Shown here piece by piece: positions 50,285 through 59,830 of a DNA stretch of 64,000 bases. The stretch spans positions 1,488,001 to 1,552,000 of the forward strand of contig NZ_CP146963.1 of the NCBI RefSeq assembly GCF_037113525.1, in the 5' to 3' direction. The translations under genes were made by a program, and so were the position numbers. The notes beneath the pieces were generated by a model, which ran no database searches, was not told the DNA's origin, and was given only the letters and a program-made list of their open reading frames with translations. Each line of letters begins with the position of its first letter. Within the stretch, counting starts at the first letter, position 1. This stretch comes from Butyrivibrio fibrisolvens (GTDB taxonomy: Bacteria > Bacillota > Clostridia > Lachnospirales > Lachnospiraceae).

Positions 50285-50686
50285 ATAAGCAATGGTTTAT
50301 AAAATTTTAAAGTGTTCGAGTATTTGGTTCTCATCTATTAACTGTTGAAGAAGCAAGAAAAAATGAGATAAATATTATATTACCCCGGTCATTAAAAATA
50401 GACATGTTTAGGCTATTGATCTATTGGTTTAGCAAGGTGTTTAACAATAGATTGTGTCGATTTATTGTGGCCGGAGTAATAGTTGACAGCCTATCTATGT
50501 GGGGATACTGCATACGCTATAAAATGAGTTTTTGAAGAGAGAATGGCTGATACTGAGCAGAATGGTAGGAGCTGAACTGAAAGAAGAAATAAGAAAGCTT
50601 CGCGTAAACGAAGTTGACCAAGTGATTTCGATATGATTATTTGGAGGGCATATAGGCTCATCCGGGAAATAGATGCGAAAAAGTTC
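50285..50686. other. Intergenic stretch without a supported gene
   Basis: About 400 bases hold a single short open stretch (around 50320-50540, no start codon until an ATG at 50402) whose product is hydrophobic (FRLLIYWFSKVFNNRLCRF). It has no ribosome binding site. A decayed gene fragment is possible, but I see no family match. Confidence 0.4.
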
Positions 50687-50716
50687 GAGGCTTGTCAGAG
50701 GTGACAGGCCTTTTTT
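50687..50716 (+). terminator. Rho-independent terminator before the defence island
   Basis: GGC-TTGTCA pairs with TGACA-GGCC around AGAGG, followed by TTTTTTG. It separates the RiPP region from the defence genes. Confidence 0.75.
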
Positions 50717-50770
50717 GTACATTTTTTGTGCATTCGATTGAAAAATCATAGGGAAATGGTATGCTATTAA

Positions 50771-50787
50771 TTATACAATTCGTATAA
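50771..50787. promoter_or_regulatory. Operator-like inverted repeat before the XRE regulator
   Basis: TTATAC-AATTC-GTATAA is a perfect 6-bp inverted repeat 27 bases before the start codon. It could serve as the binding site for the XRE protein encoded next and would give autoregulation. Confidence 0.45.
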
Positions 50788-50813
50788 CAAGTGCTTTTGC
50801 TAGGAGTAAGATA

Positions 50814-51029
50814 ATGGTCAGAAACAATATTGAAGTGGACGTGAAAGTAAAGTGTATTGAACAAGGGAAGACGCAAGCAAAGCTGGCGGAAGAGATTGAC
50901 ACCACCAAAACCTATGTGAATCGAGTGATCAAGAAAAATGAAAGTGTGGTCAATAATACCTTCGTTAAGATGATGGAGGCACTGGGGTATGATATTGAAT
51001 TACAATATGTTGAGAGGGATGTTAATTGA
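50814..51029 (+). CDS. XRE-family helix-turn-helix regulator
   Basis: The protein has 71 residues. The helix-turn-helix is in KCIEQGKTQAKLAEEIDTTK followed by TYVNRVIKK, a standard single XRE domain (residues 10-55), and the tail is short (MMEALGYDIELQYV). Its stop overlaps the next gene's ATG (TGATG), so it is coupled to the nuclease-like protein. Regulators of this size often control or neutralise a toxic partner, which is how this pair may work. Confidence 0.8.
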   Translation: MVRNNIEVDVKVKCIEQGKTQAKLAEEIDTTKTYVNRVIKKNESVVNNTFVKMMEALGYDIELQYVERDVN

Positions 51030-52477
51030 TGGAAAACGATTTGGTATTAAAGGATTTGTCATATATAGAGATATTAAAGAATTTTTCATTAGAAAGTAAA
51101 ATGCTTGTATGCCAAAAATACGCAAGTAGGATTATGGATATTTCAGAAGTGAGTATGAGTCGGGCATTGAAAGAAAATATTATGCCTTGGGAATTGGAGA
51201 CTTTTGCGATGTTTGCAATAGTCTATAATGATGATTCTTCTACGGAGCTTATTACCAGTGATGTATTTGCGAAAGTTATTACTGTTTTAAGAAATTATTG
51301 GCATCCTGAGTTAACAATTGCGGAACAGAATGGAACTTATCCAGAAGTTTTCTTTATGATATCAGCAATTCAACAGTTTCCTACCCAAGGGTTAGCATTA
51401 CAAAAACTATTCAGATATGCGTATATCTTTGGCTTTGAAAATGATAAAGTGAGCTTTCGAAAACTATTCTACGATACATTTTCGACAGAGTATAAAGCAT
51501 TTGATAAATTCGCATTTGCTGTATACATTTCGTTCTGTAATGGAACTGGAATTGACGAAGCTGAAAGAGCAAGATTACTGCAGATTGCATTATCAGATAA
51601 TAAAGTGATGACAGCTCTTCAGATAAATAAAGAGGCCTATCTCGAAAGGGTGAGAGAAACATATAAGGACACTATAACGGATTATTACTATGGATTAAAG
51701 GTTCAGTATCTTTGGCCAATAATTGGAGGAGAGGAATATAATTATATTCCTCTTCCATATTTGATGATCAATGCGGTGACCGAATCATTACTTCAACGCC
51801 TTACCATGAGCAATAATGCATTAAGAAATAGTTTTGGGAAAGAAGTATTAGAGAAATATCTGTATGATATATACTCTGAGGTTTCTACAGTTACGTGGAT
51901 TAGTCCTGAGATTGAGTATAAAATCGGAAAGGACGATAAACGAACTTCGGATGTGCTAGTTGCAGAGAATGATTATTGTGTATTTTATGATACGAAAGCG
52001 CTTTCTCCAAGTTTAAAAGTAAGAAAATTTGATCAGTACGAAATAGATAAGAATATAAAGCTATATTCTGACGCTATTATTGAGATCTATATCCAAGTGA
52101 ATAACTATATTAATGGACATTACTCACTAGACAAACCATATGAAAAACATAAAATATTTGGTGTTGTGGTAGTATGGGATGATTCATACGTTTCAAGAAA
52201 AGCGGTATATGACGAGGTGTTCTTTTCAAAAGATTTATCAGAAGAGGAAAGACAGTATATTCATAGTCATATAAAAATAGTGTCTTTGCGTCAGATTGAA
52301 CATATGGTCTTACAAAATACAAGCTTCCTTGTTTCCTTAAAACAACAGGTTAGCAATCCCGAAGAGTGGGATGATATGAATTATGTTAAGGCAACTACTG
52401 AAAATGGTATTATTTCTTGTTATGAAAAATATGTTAGTGATTTAAAGACAAGAGTAAAAGATATGGTTAGTGAATGA
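51029..52477 (+). CDS. Putative PD-(D/E)XK-like defence protein paired with XRE
   Basis: The protein has 482 residues and I do not recognise the family. The N-terminal 280 are helical. Near the middle, SDVLVAEN (D308) is followed by the strand CVFYDTKA (D321, K323), a spacing and order that fit the D...(D/E)xK core of nuclease-fold proteins. E296 just upstream could be another ligand. There is no membrane segment. Coupling to an XRE regulator and the location at the head of a defence island suggest a restriction or toxin-type nuclease; this is inference from motif spacing and position. Confidence 0.5.
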   Translation: MENDLVLKDLSYIEILKNFSLESKMLVCQKYASRIMDISEVSMSRALKENIMPWELETFAMFAIVYNDDSSTELITSDVFAKVITVLRNYWHPELTIAEQNGTYPEVFFMISAIQQFPTQGLALQKLFRYAYIFGFENDKVSFRKLFYDTFSTEYKAFDKFAFAVYISFCNGTGIDEAERARLLQIALSDNKVMTALQINKEAYLERVRETYKDTITDYYYGLKVQYLWPIIGGEEYNYIPLPYLMINAVTESLLQRLTMSNNALRNSFGKEVLEKYLYDIYSEVSTVTWISPEIEYKIGKDDKRTSDVLVAENDYCVFYDTKALSPSLKVRKFDQYEIDKNIKLYSDAIIEIYIQVNNYINGHYSLDKPYEKHKIFGVVVVWDDSYVSRKAVYDEVFFSKDLSEEERQYIHSHIKIVSLRQIEHMVLQNTSFLVSLKQQVSNPEEWDDMNYVKATTENGIISCYEKYVSDLKTRVKDMVSE

Positions 52478-52766
52478 TTTCTGTGATTCAGAGGAACTGT
52501 GAAATTGAGTTTGGTTTGTTTAAAAAATATGTATTTAAGCCAATCAAATGATGGATCTTCTGAATGTTTCGTAGAAATGTTCTTATCACATTGGGGATAA
52601 TGTCATGAACGGAAATTGTATTTTGTTTTTTTGTGCAGTTCTATAACAGGGTAATTATTATGACATAAAGCATTGTATGATAAGATTATATTTGAGGTGG
52701 ATTTATTACGGATGTATAACGAATAGATGATTATATTACAGTAAAATCGGCCATTAAGTAGGAAAG
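52478..52766. other. Intergenic stretch without a supported gene
   Basis: Nearly 290 AT-rich bases separate the nuclease-like gene from the ABC-three-component genes. No open frame above 40 codons with a ribosome binding site is visible on the + strand, and no clear terminator was seen. Confidence 0.4.
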
Positions 52767-52967
52767 TTGGAATTGAGAAAAATCGTAGATAAAGAAATAA
52801 TAGATGAAGCATTATATTGGGGTGCTTATCAAGTTCGAATAATAAAGAAATATTCATTATGTAATTTAGTAAAAATTGTATTAATCGATACAAATAAGCA
52901 AATAGTGGTTGATCAGGATGCTATTTTATCGCATAAAGAAAAATCAATTAGATTGTTGAGAAGGTGA
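52767..52967 (+). CDS. Small first gene of the ABC-three-component operon
   Basis: The product has 66 residues from a TTG; a second TTG at 52773 is possible. The sequence is helical at first (RKIVDKEIIDEALYW), then beta-like (NLVKIVLIDTNKQIVVDQD) with a basic end. It is separated from the next gene by 4 bases. The position suggests a small partner or antitoxin of the system, but no family was recognised. Confidence 0.5.
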   Translation: MELRKIVDKEIIDEALYWGAYQVRIIKKYSLCNLVKIVLIDTNKQIVVDQDAILSHKEKSIRLLRR

Positions 52968-52971
52968 CAAG

Positions 52972-53916
52972 ATGCTGGATTTTATTGAGCCATATTTAAA
53001 TGGCGATGAATGGGAAAATCTTTGTACTGCATGCTATAGATTAAGATACAAAAATGAGGGCTTTCAGTCTATTCCCGCCGCATATTGCGGAGATGGAGGA
53101 ATAGAAGGTTTTACACAGTCGGGAATTGTGTATCAATGCTATTGCCCTGAAAAACAGTATGCTGATGATGAATTATATGAACACCTAAGAAATAAGCTAT
53201 CGAAAGATATATCAAAATTTATTAATCCTGACTATTCAAGGACTCTTAAGAGCTTAGGCGTTAGAAATGTTCATGAGTGGCATTTGGTTGTGCCAGAATA
53301 TAAAGATAAGCGAATTTTACAACATGCTGAAGCTAAAAGAAAAGAAGTATTGGAATATAAAAAGACACATGAGGATCAATGTGATTATATATGCGATGAC
53401 TTCGTTATTTTAATTAAAATAATAGATGATTTTAAGGTTGAAATATCTACAACAGTACGTGCAAATTTAGGAGTGAAGCTGGATTTCACAGTATTGAAAA
53501 AAGATGAAATTGACTGGAGCAAATGTGATAGTGAAAAAGTAGCAAACGTAAGCAGAAAAGTAAAAGCGGTGATGGGCTGCGATGATGAAGATGATGATTA
53601 CAAAGAACTTTTACATACTTTCCTGGAATCATATGTTACGGGCATTGAACTTTTAGAAAAGCTAAGGAATGATGATATTGATACATATGAAAATATTATG
53701 GCATTAGAACAGTCATACAAAAAAGAGGTATCATTGAAAACGAGAATGAATACTGATAGCGGAATGAACCAAAAATTGTTTAATGATATTATGGATGAAT
53801 TTCAAAGGAAACTTGAGGGGAATTTTCCGTATATTTCAGCTGCTTCTATTGGTGAACTTAAGTTAGACCTAATAAGTAGTTGGCTTGCTGATTGTTCGAT
53901 GCAATTTAGAAGGTAA
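52972..53916 (+). CDS. Effector-like component of an ABC-three-component system
   Basis: The protein has 314 residues. The N-terminal 65 include AAYCGDGGIEGFTQSGIVYQCY, similar to the D-G-G-I-D-G/strand core of Mrr-like restriction nucleases; the Lys usually found two residues after the Gln is replaced by Tyr (QCY), so activity is uncertain. A helical C-terminal half follows. In ABC-3C systems, an effector protein with a variable N-terminal domain is encoded together with a middle component and an SMC-like ATPase, which is the arrangement here. The middle component begins 3 bases after the stop codon. Confidence 0.6.
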   Translation: MLDFIEPYLNGDEWENLCTACYRLRYKNEGFQSIPAAYCGDGGIEGFTQSGIVYQCYCPEKQYADDELYEHLRNKLSKDISKFINPDYSRTLKSLGVRNVHEWHLVVPEYKDKRILQHAEAKRKEVLEYKKTHEDQCDYICDDFVILIKIIDDFKVEISTTVRANLGVKLDFTVLKKDEIDWSKCDSEKVANVSRKVKAVMGCDDEDDDYKELLHTFLESYVTGIELLEKLRNDDIDTYENIMALEQSYKKEVSLKTRMNTDSGMNQKLFNDIMDEFQRKLEGNFPYISAASIGELKLDLISSWLADCSMQFRR

Positions 53917-53919
53917 GGT

Positions 53920-54411
53920 ATGAGTAAAGAATTACATGAATTAACTCAAAATGGAATAATATTTGATATGAAGCCTGATGCTATTCCGTACAACTATAGA
54001 ATAAGTTACAAAGTATCATTACTTTGCATGATTCTAAAAATGTGTGGAGGCAGACGAGGGTGCTCGCTTGTGAAAATTCATATTCTCTTTAGTGTGCTAG
54101 AAAATGACAAGGAATTAGGTGATTTGCGAAAATTTATACATCAGCATGGGAAGATGGATTTATGTGTACATTTTAATCCGAGTGTTAATAGGGCACTGGA
54201 GTATTCAATGGCTTACAAATTAGTAACTCAGCAGGTAAATGGTAGATATAAATTATTGCCTAAAGGGAGATTATTAGTTGATAAAATAATGCGAGATTAT
54301 TGTTTGCTTATGGAGGAAAAAAATGTATTAGACGATATTTCTATTAATTTGACAGAAGAGATGATATCTGAGATGCACGAAAGGTGGCAGATACTTAATG
54401 ATGAAGATTAA
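53920..54411 (+). CDS. ABC-three-component middle component
   Basis: The protein has 163 residues. The middle and C-terminal parts read like a winged helix (KMCGGRRGCSLVKIHILFS, later YKLVTQQVNGRYKLLPKGR, which has the wing). It sits between the effector-like and ATPase genes and overlaps the ATPase start by 14 bases. In these systems the middle component links the effector to the ATPase. Identity comes mostly from context and the winged-helix pattern. Confidence 0.6.
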   Translation: MSKELHELTQNGIIFDMKPDAIPYNYRISYKVSLLCMILKMCGGRRGCSLVKIHILFSVLENDKELGDLRKFIHQHGKMDLCVHFNPSVNRALEYSMAYKLVTQQVNGRYKLLPKGRLLVDKIMRDYCLLMEEKNVLDDISINLTEEMISEMHERWQILNDED

Positions 54412-56413
54412 CAGATTATTGATAAAAATTACCGCGACCAACAAAACGTATACATTTGATAAGGAATTTAAGACCGGTCTTAACCTTATTGCTAGTGATG
54501 ATAATACCAAAGGAAAGAGTTCAATACTTGCGGGAATATATTATGCACTTGGTTTTGAAGAAATAATAGGTGGTATAAATGAAAAGGTTTTGACATCTGT
54601 ATATAAGACTAAAATTCAAGATGAAAAAAGAAGCTGGAATGTATTATCTTCCGCAGTATATCTTGAAATAAATAATGGAAATGACACCGTTACACTTTAC
54701 CGCTCGGCTAAGGATGAGAGAAGAGATACCAGGCTGGTAACTGTGTTTTTTTCAGGTATAAATATGATAAATGATGATGGCACTGGATTTGAAGATTATT
54801 ATGTGCATATGCCCAATGCAGCTACAAACGAAAAAGGGTTTCACACCTTTTTGGAAAAATTTATTGGTGCTGAATTGCCTATGGTTCCAGCTTCGGATGG
54901 AAAAGATAGAAAGTTGTATCTTCAATTAGTATTTGCTGCGTTGTTTATTGAACAAAAAAAGGGATGGTCTTCTATATATGCTGGAATACCGTATCTTGGG
55001 ATAAGAGACCCCAAAAAAAGGGTTACAGAATACTTGCTAAACTTGCATACATTTGAAAATGAGAGAAAAAGAAGTGAAATATTAAATCGAGAAAGGTATC
55101 AGACCGAACGATGGACGTCCATGTATAAGCTATTGTTGGTAGAAGAGGCTAAGGCGCAATGCAGAGTTGATACCATACCATCAAAACCCGAAATATTGCC
55201 GTCAAATTTTGTCGAAAAAACAATTATAAAGAGATCTGTTGGTAAAGAAATAAGTATAGATGATTGGATTAAAGAATTAGAGAGAGAGCATGAGATACTT
55301 GAAACAAAGCGCCCACGGATAGTAGATAATTATGAGCAATTGCAGACAGAATTACAGTCTGTAGAAGCTGAACTCGCAGATATAGATACGGAAGAGAAAG
55401 ATTTATGTGCAGAGTTGTCAGGGTGCAGAAGAAAAGTTAAAACTGCACAAGATAATTTATGGATTCTAAATAATGACATTAAGAATAATAAAGATGCCAA
55501 AAGACTTCAAGATTTGGGTAGTGATAAGGAAATAGAAGTGTTTGGAGAAAAATGCCCAGTCTGTGGACAAAAAATACATGACTCTTTGCTTCCGATACAG
55601 CATGATACCTTTGTTATGAGTTTTGATGAAAGTATCAATCATTTGAAAGCTCAAAAAGAAATGATAGTTTTTTGGGCTAGTCATTATAAGGAGCGGATCA
55701 AAAAACTAGAGGAAGCTATTGAGTCGTTAAGAAGTAGAAAAATAACTCTTTTAAGATTGGCGAAATCATTACGTAGAGATGTGTATTCTGTGGACGATGA
55801 TTATTCGGAGACTATTATATATAAAAGGATTGAAATTGAGAGGCATATTGAAATACTTAATGAATTTAAAATACAGATCAATAGTGTTTTGAATGATTTT
55901 GTAAAAGCAAGCAATGAGTGGAATGATTTGCAGAAAGAAAAGAGTATGCTGCCTCAAGAAGTATGTGATCAAGACGATATAAATACTATACGTGAATTCA
56001 AAGATAGATTTGTAGAAAATCTTAAAGCGTATAACTATACGAGCGTAGATAATCTTTTGAATATTGATATTTCTAAGGACAATTATATGCCGGTAATAGA
56101 TGATTTTGATATGAAGTTTGATTCTTCAGCAAGTGATAATATTAGAGCTATTTGGGCATATACTATGGCTTTGGCGCAAACATCAAAGACAGTAAAAGCC
56201 AATTGGCCGGGGATTATGATTTTTGATGAACCTGGTCAGCATAGCATTGGTGCTGAAGATATGAAATCATTTTTTATAAACTCAATAAATATGGCAAATG
56301 AAGAACAGATAATAGTAGGAATTACGTTAAATAGTGAGGATATTAAGCGGGTGGTAGATTCGCTGCAAAATAAAATCAATTTTATTCACATAGAAGATAG
56401 AGCTTTTGCTTAA
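54398..56413 (+). CDS. SMC/Rad50-like ATPase of the ABC-three-component system
   Basis: The protein has 671 residues. Near the N terminus is the P-loop region SDDNTKGKSSIL (residues 32-43), in a form that keeps GKS but has Asn/Thr where Gly is usual. Long coiled-coil arms surround CPVCGQK near 385-391, a Rad50-type zinc hook. The C-terminal Walker B is IMIFDEPGQH near 607-616. Such ATPases sense phage or plasmid DNA structures and activate a linked effector. The genes before it have the expected order. A bidirectional terminator follows its stop codon. Confidence 0.75.
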   Translation: MMKINRLLIKITATNKTYTFDKEFKTGLNLIASDDNTKGKSSILAGIYYALGFEEIIGGINEKVLTSVYKTKIQDEKRSWNVLSSAVYLEINNGNDTVTLYRSAKDERRDTRLVTVFFSGINMINDDGTGFEDYYVHMPNAATNEKGFHTFLEKFIGAELPMVPASDGKDRKLYLQLVFAALFIEQKKGWSSIYAGIPYLGIRDPKKRVTEYLLNLHTFENERKRSEILNRERYQTERWTSMYKLLLVEEAKAQCRVDTIPSKPEILPSNFVEKTIIKRSVGKEISIDDWIKELEREHEILETKRPRIVDNYEQLQTELQSVEAELADIDTEEKDLCAELSGCRRKVKTAQDNLWILNNDIKNNKDAKRLQDLGSDKEIEVFGEKCPVCGQKIHDSLLPIQHDTFVMSFDESINHLKAQKEMIVFWASHYKERIKKLEEAIESLRSRKITLLRLAKSLRRDVYSVDDDYSETIIYKRIEIERHIEILNEFKIQINSVLNDFVKASNEWNDLQKEKSMLPQEVCDQDDINTIREFKDRFVENLKAYNYTSVDNLLNIDISKDNYMPVIDDFDMKFDSSASDNIRAIWAYTMALAQTSKTVKANWPGIMIFDEPGQHSIGAEDMKSFFINSINMANEEQIIVGITLNSEDIKRVVDSLQNKINFIHIEDRAFA

Positions 56414-56489
56414 AACATTTCTTTGGTACATATTAAACTGATAGAAGTATTGTACGTTTGTTTTTTCTAGGGTAAATGCTCCTATATAA

Positions 56490-56530
56490 ATATCAGTGGA
56501 TTACCAGTTTTGATAATCCGCTGATATTTT
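56490..56530. terminator. Bidirectional terminator between convergent defence operons
   Basis: TATCAG-GGATTA pairs with TAATCC-CTGATA, with T runs on both strands. It lies between the ATPase gene on the + strand and the RloB gene on the - strand. Confidence 0.7.
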
Positions 56531-56547
56531 GCGCTATAGTGATTTTG

Positions 56548-57216
56548 CTATTGGCTTTTATCTTTTAGATGGTATAGATATTCAATCCCCTCATGAACAT
56601 TGGAAAAAGTCTGGTCAGTGATGAAAAGCTTGCGATCACGTTCATCGTTCTTAATCAGAATATCTTCCACCTCATCCTCAAGCCGTTTTAGACTCCAAAT
56701 TCCGTTTTTTACAGCGGTAGGATAGTTCCGGGCAATTTCGTATATGCTAGCAGTATCGCCCTTTTTATAATTTGTGCAGTGCTTTTTCTTCAGATCGTTA
56801 AGGACTCGCTCTTTGTCCGCAGGACTTATGATTTGTGGAGCTGTCTGTTCGTAGTGGAGCATGAAGTAGTATTCAATGCATCCTTTTGTCATCAGCAGCC
56901 GGATATTTGACCGCTTGCATATTTTTCTAAGTTTACGGATGGTGGCATAGTATTCATCCCATTTCCCACGCAATTCTGGCTCGGTGTCAAATACGAACCA
57001 TATTTCATCCACCAATGCAGTGTCATCGGCGTATATTCCGGATGTGCTAAAAGCCTTTTTGGCTGCATCAAATACGCCTTTCTGCGGATTCACAGTAAGG
57101 TTCAGGTGCTCGTGAAACTCATTTCGCATGAATTTCATATAGGCTTCTTCGCTTTCGCCTTCCCAAAAAACAATAATGTAAGGCTTCCGTTCTCTGGTAT
57201 TTGTTTTCCTGGCCAT
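56548..57216 (-). CDS. RloB-like TOPRIM-type protein
   Basis: The protein has 222 residues. The start KPYIIVFWEGESEEAYM has the conserved Glu (E19/E21) of the RloB family, a TOPRIM-type fold, and IWFVFDTEPE near 72-81 has the acidic pair (D77). The C-terminal part is charged. The gene follows an AAA ATPase gene by 4 bases, the RloA/RloB-like order. The architecture is the same as in PARIS systems, where an ATPase traps a TOPRIM nuclease until a phage trigger appears; the equivalence is inferred. Confidence 0.75.
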   Translation of the reverse strand: MARKTNTRERKPYIIVFWEGESEEAYMKFMRNEFHEHLNLTVNPQKGVFDAAKKAFSTSGIYADDTALVDEIWFVFDTEPELRGKWDEYYATIRKLRKICKRSNIRLLMTKGCIEYYFMLHYEQTAPQIISPADKERVLNDLKKKHCTNYKKGDTASIYEIARNYPTAVKNGIWSLKRLEDEVEDILIKNDERDRKLFITDQTFSNVHEGIEYLYHLKDKSQ

Positions 57217-57220
57217 AATC

Positions 57221-58525
57221 CTATCCCTCCATTACATAAGGGATTGCCCCATACTTACCTACAAGATAAGCCTTACCGATTCTTTCGTCGTTGCGTGGCG
57301 AAAATTCTGCTAAGGAATACAACTCAGTTGCTCCTGTCCGATTATTCTTATCAACAAAATAGTACTGATCCCGGCGCAATAATTCACGATTAAGTATATC
57401 TGTACTGTGAGTCGTGAATATTAGCTGTGCGCCAGTCGATTGCTTCTGATTTTGAAACCGGTTGAGAATATATTCTACCAGAATAGGATGCAAGCGGTTT
57501 TCTATCTCATCAACAATAAAAATCCCGCCTTCACGTAGAGCCTGTTCTATAGCCATAGATCTAGCCATCAATTTGATGGTGCCGTCTGATTCATCCATCA
57601 AGGAAAGCGGATAATCTCTTTCATTGCCATTGTTATCTATTCCCCGGTGCATGGAAGTTGCTTTTAACTCGCTTACCTTCAACATTCCACCATTTCCATC
57701 AGCGTCAATGTTCAGATTTTTTCTAAACTGTTCTAAGGCTTTTTTTAATTGGGGAATTTGTTCGGGAGCCACTTTCAATCCAAGATCATCAAGAGATGCA
57801 ATTTCATGGCTGTTAAATTCAAATTCCATGTTAGATATTCCAATGTCGGCAATTTTTGCAATATTGACAATGGATTGGAGCATCTGTTTGTCTTCTCCAT
57901 AATCAAGTATACTTCGGCCTATATCGGAATAATCCCTGGAAAAGAAAACTTTTGAGCGAAACCATTTCATGGCGGAAATGCATGGTTGATAATTCATGGT
58001 GCAGGACACTGCAAAGAACAGCTGATTTGGAGCAACTGCTTTTTGAATCATTTCCTTCATCTTCTTTTCATTATTGGCCGGATAAACGAAATCCTGACCT
58101 GTTCTGGAAAAGACTTTGGAAATCTGCCCTTTGGGAGCCCAGTTCAGATGTTCTTCCGTGATTGCGGTTCTTGTGGCTGAAAAACCATACTGATACCAAA
58201 TTCCATCACATTCATACTCGAAATCAAAACTAGTTGGTAAGTCTTTTGAAACATCATCCAGGGCAAATGGAGTGACAGGAATCTCGGCAGTTTCTATCTG
58301 AGTCATTTGAGCATTTCTGATAAACTGAACAGCAACCCACATGGCTCTGATGACATTGCTTTTGCCTCCGCCGTTCTTGCCATTAATGGATATTACAGGC
58401 AGATAATTATTGCTCTTATATTTGATAAGGCATTCTCTATGGTCTTTCAGACCAACTGCTTCGAGATCAAGGACAGCTTCTTCCTTGATGGATCTATAAT
58501 TTTTTACCTTGAATCGCATAAGCAT
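57221..58525 (-). CDS. AAA15/21-type ATPase partner of RloB
   Basis: The protein has 434 residues from an ATG with GGAGGTGA upstream. The Walker A motif is GKNGGGKS at 49-56, the signature/Walker B region is LMDESDGTIKLMARS, then GIFIVDEIENRLHP, and the H switch is TTHSTDIL. This ATPase group (OLD/RloA-like, no long coiled coil) is common in defence pairs. It is encoded first in a two-gene operon with the RloB gene. A PARIS-like role is proposed on the basis of domain pairing. Confidence 0.82.
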   Translation of the reverse strand: MLMRFKVKNYRSIKEEAVLDLEAVGLKDHRECLIKYKSNNYLPVISINGKNGGGKSNVIRAMWVAVQFIRNAQMTQIETAEIPVTPFALDDVSKDLPTSFDFEYECDGIWYQYGFSATRTAITEEHLNWAPKGQISKVFSRTGQDFVYPANNEKKMKEMIQKAVAPNQLFFAVSCTMNYQPCISAMKWFRSKVFFSRDYSDIGRSILDYGEDKQMLQSIVNIAKIADIGISNMEFEFNSHEIASLDDLGLKVAPEQIPQLKKALEQFRKNLNIDADGNGGMLKVSELKATSMHRGIDNNGNERDYPLSLMDESDGTIKLMARSMAIEQALREGGIFIVDEIENRLHPILVEYILNRFQNQKQSTGAQLIFTTHSTDILNRELLRRDQYYFVDKNNRTGATELYSLAEFSPRNDERIGKAYLVGKYGAIPYVMEG

Positions 58526-58773
58526 GGCTTATCACCTCCAATTTTATATTATACACATTATTAGAATTTATTCAAGGCAAAAATGTGAAAAAATCGAAAA
58601 TAACGCCAAAATTAAATAATATGGAGCTATTTCATTCCCGGTTCTGTTATTATATACAACTAGACGAAAACAAGCGTCGTGCTACCATGCATATCAACCG
58701 AAGCCCGGTGAATAGGTTGAGGTTGACTGGGCTGGTGATACAGCCGAACTTGTTGACCCGTAAACTGACGAAA
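58526..58773. other. Intergenic stretch next to a transposase remnant
   Basis: About 250 bases separate the ATPase promoter from the transposase stop. No supported gene is seen. It probably includes the point where the transposase gene was cut. Confidence 0.4.
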
Positions 58774-59340
58774 TTACTGAAGCATGGCAGCATCTCTTTC
58801 AGAAGAAAGGTACCTGTTTATTGTAGCGTGGACAATATAATCATCGAGGACATCATAAGCCAAGGATGCGAGAGCCTGAGTGAATTTTACATCCGGATTA
58901 TGCGAATTGAAGAGTTCACCAAACTCATCAAAGTTCTTTTTTGAATTGGGAAGTTCAAATCTGGAACCATCAATAGCATAGATATGGAAACCATGCCATA
59001 GCTTACGAATAGTGAGATTATTATAAAAAGTATCAACAGAGATATTGAACAGTTCCTTAAAAAGAATAGGATTGATCCATTGTCTGGCATATGAAATTGC
59101 CTGCTTACTGATTTTTTTCGGAAAGGTAGTAAATGAGCAGAATTCACGTCTGATGTTTGTAAGGTTTGTAGCCATAGAAGCCTTGCTTGAGAAAAACGGA
59201 TACATAATTATGTGAAGCATGGATAGTAAACGATTTCTGACATAATGATTACTTGCCTTGAACAGATCAAGGCGAGATGGGGTTGGCAGGTAGTCTTTGA
59301 TTGTCTGGATGATCAGACTACTGATTTCATTCTTTGTCAT
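58774..59340 (-). pseudogene. Truncated IS4-like transposase
   Basis: The frame has 188 residues from ATG 59340 (GGAGGTGTTCATT upstream, so the 5' end is original). It shows the N-terminal part of an IS4-type transposase: LDLFKASNHYVRNRLLSML, then ISKQAISYARQW and HIYAIDGSRFELPN with the first catalytic Asp. Full family members have about 430 residues; the other catalytic residues are absent, and the downstream sequence shows no continuing match in any frame I read. It is therefore a dead copy next to the defence island. Confidence 0.7.
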
Positions 59341-59830
59341 AATGAACACCTCCAAAATTTGAATTGATGTTCCGGATGCGAACGGAAACAGATCCCTTTT
59401 TTTAAGGCCGCGAAGCGGCAAATTTTGGATTTTGTCAACCCCTTTTATAAAATAATTACGAAAATTTTAATTAAAAAACGCCCGAAAAATAAAGGATTTC
59501 GGGCGTTGATAGATTATTAACAATTTGTTGAGGCATATAGATTAAGGAGTTAGGCACGTTTTCTTAAATGTTAAGATGTGTTAAATCCAGTGTTTATGCG
59601 GATTTACAGCTAAATTTGACCACATTGATACCGTGTACTGTTAATAATCTGTGAACTATTATTCTCAAATCTTCTCCAGTCCATCTATCCGTTAATATAT
59701 GGAGGACGGAGGTGGGTATCTATTAGGGTGGTTTAAAGTATTCGAAAAATAGAACCAAGTTGTTTTTTTCAACAATTTAATCCTAGTTTTTTATGTTAAA
59801 TATGCTTTATTCTTTGCTGGATATTGTTTA
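59341..59830. other. Intergenic stretch with a hairpin (59477-59507) and IS debris
   Basis: AACGCCCGAAA pairs with TTTCGGGCGTT, a likely terminator or insertion-sequence end. The remaining bases hold no supported gene. GCCGCGAAGCGGC near 59407 is another small palindrome close to the remnant transposase. Confidence 0.45.

Noticed and set aside
58585..58944. 119-codon + strand frame near the transposase remnant
   Set aside because: It overlaps the recognised transposase fragment on the other strand and shows no family match or ribosome binding site.
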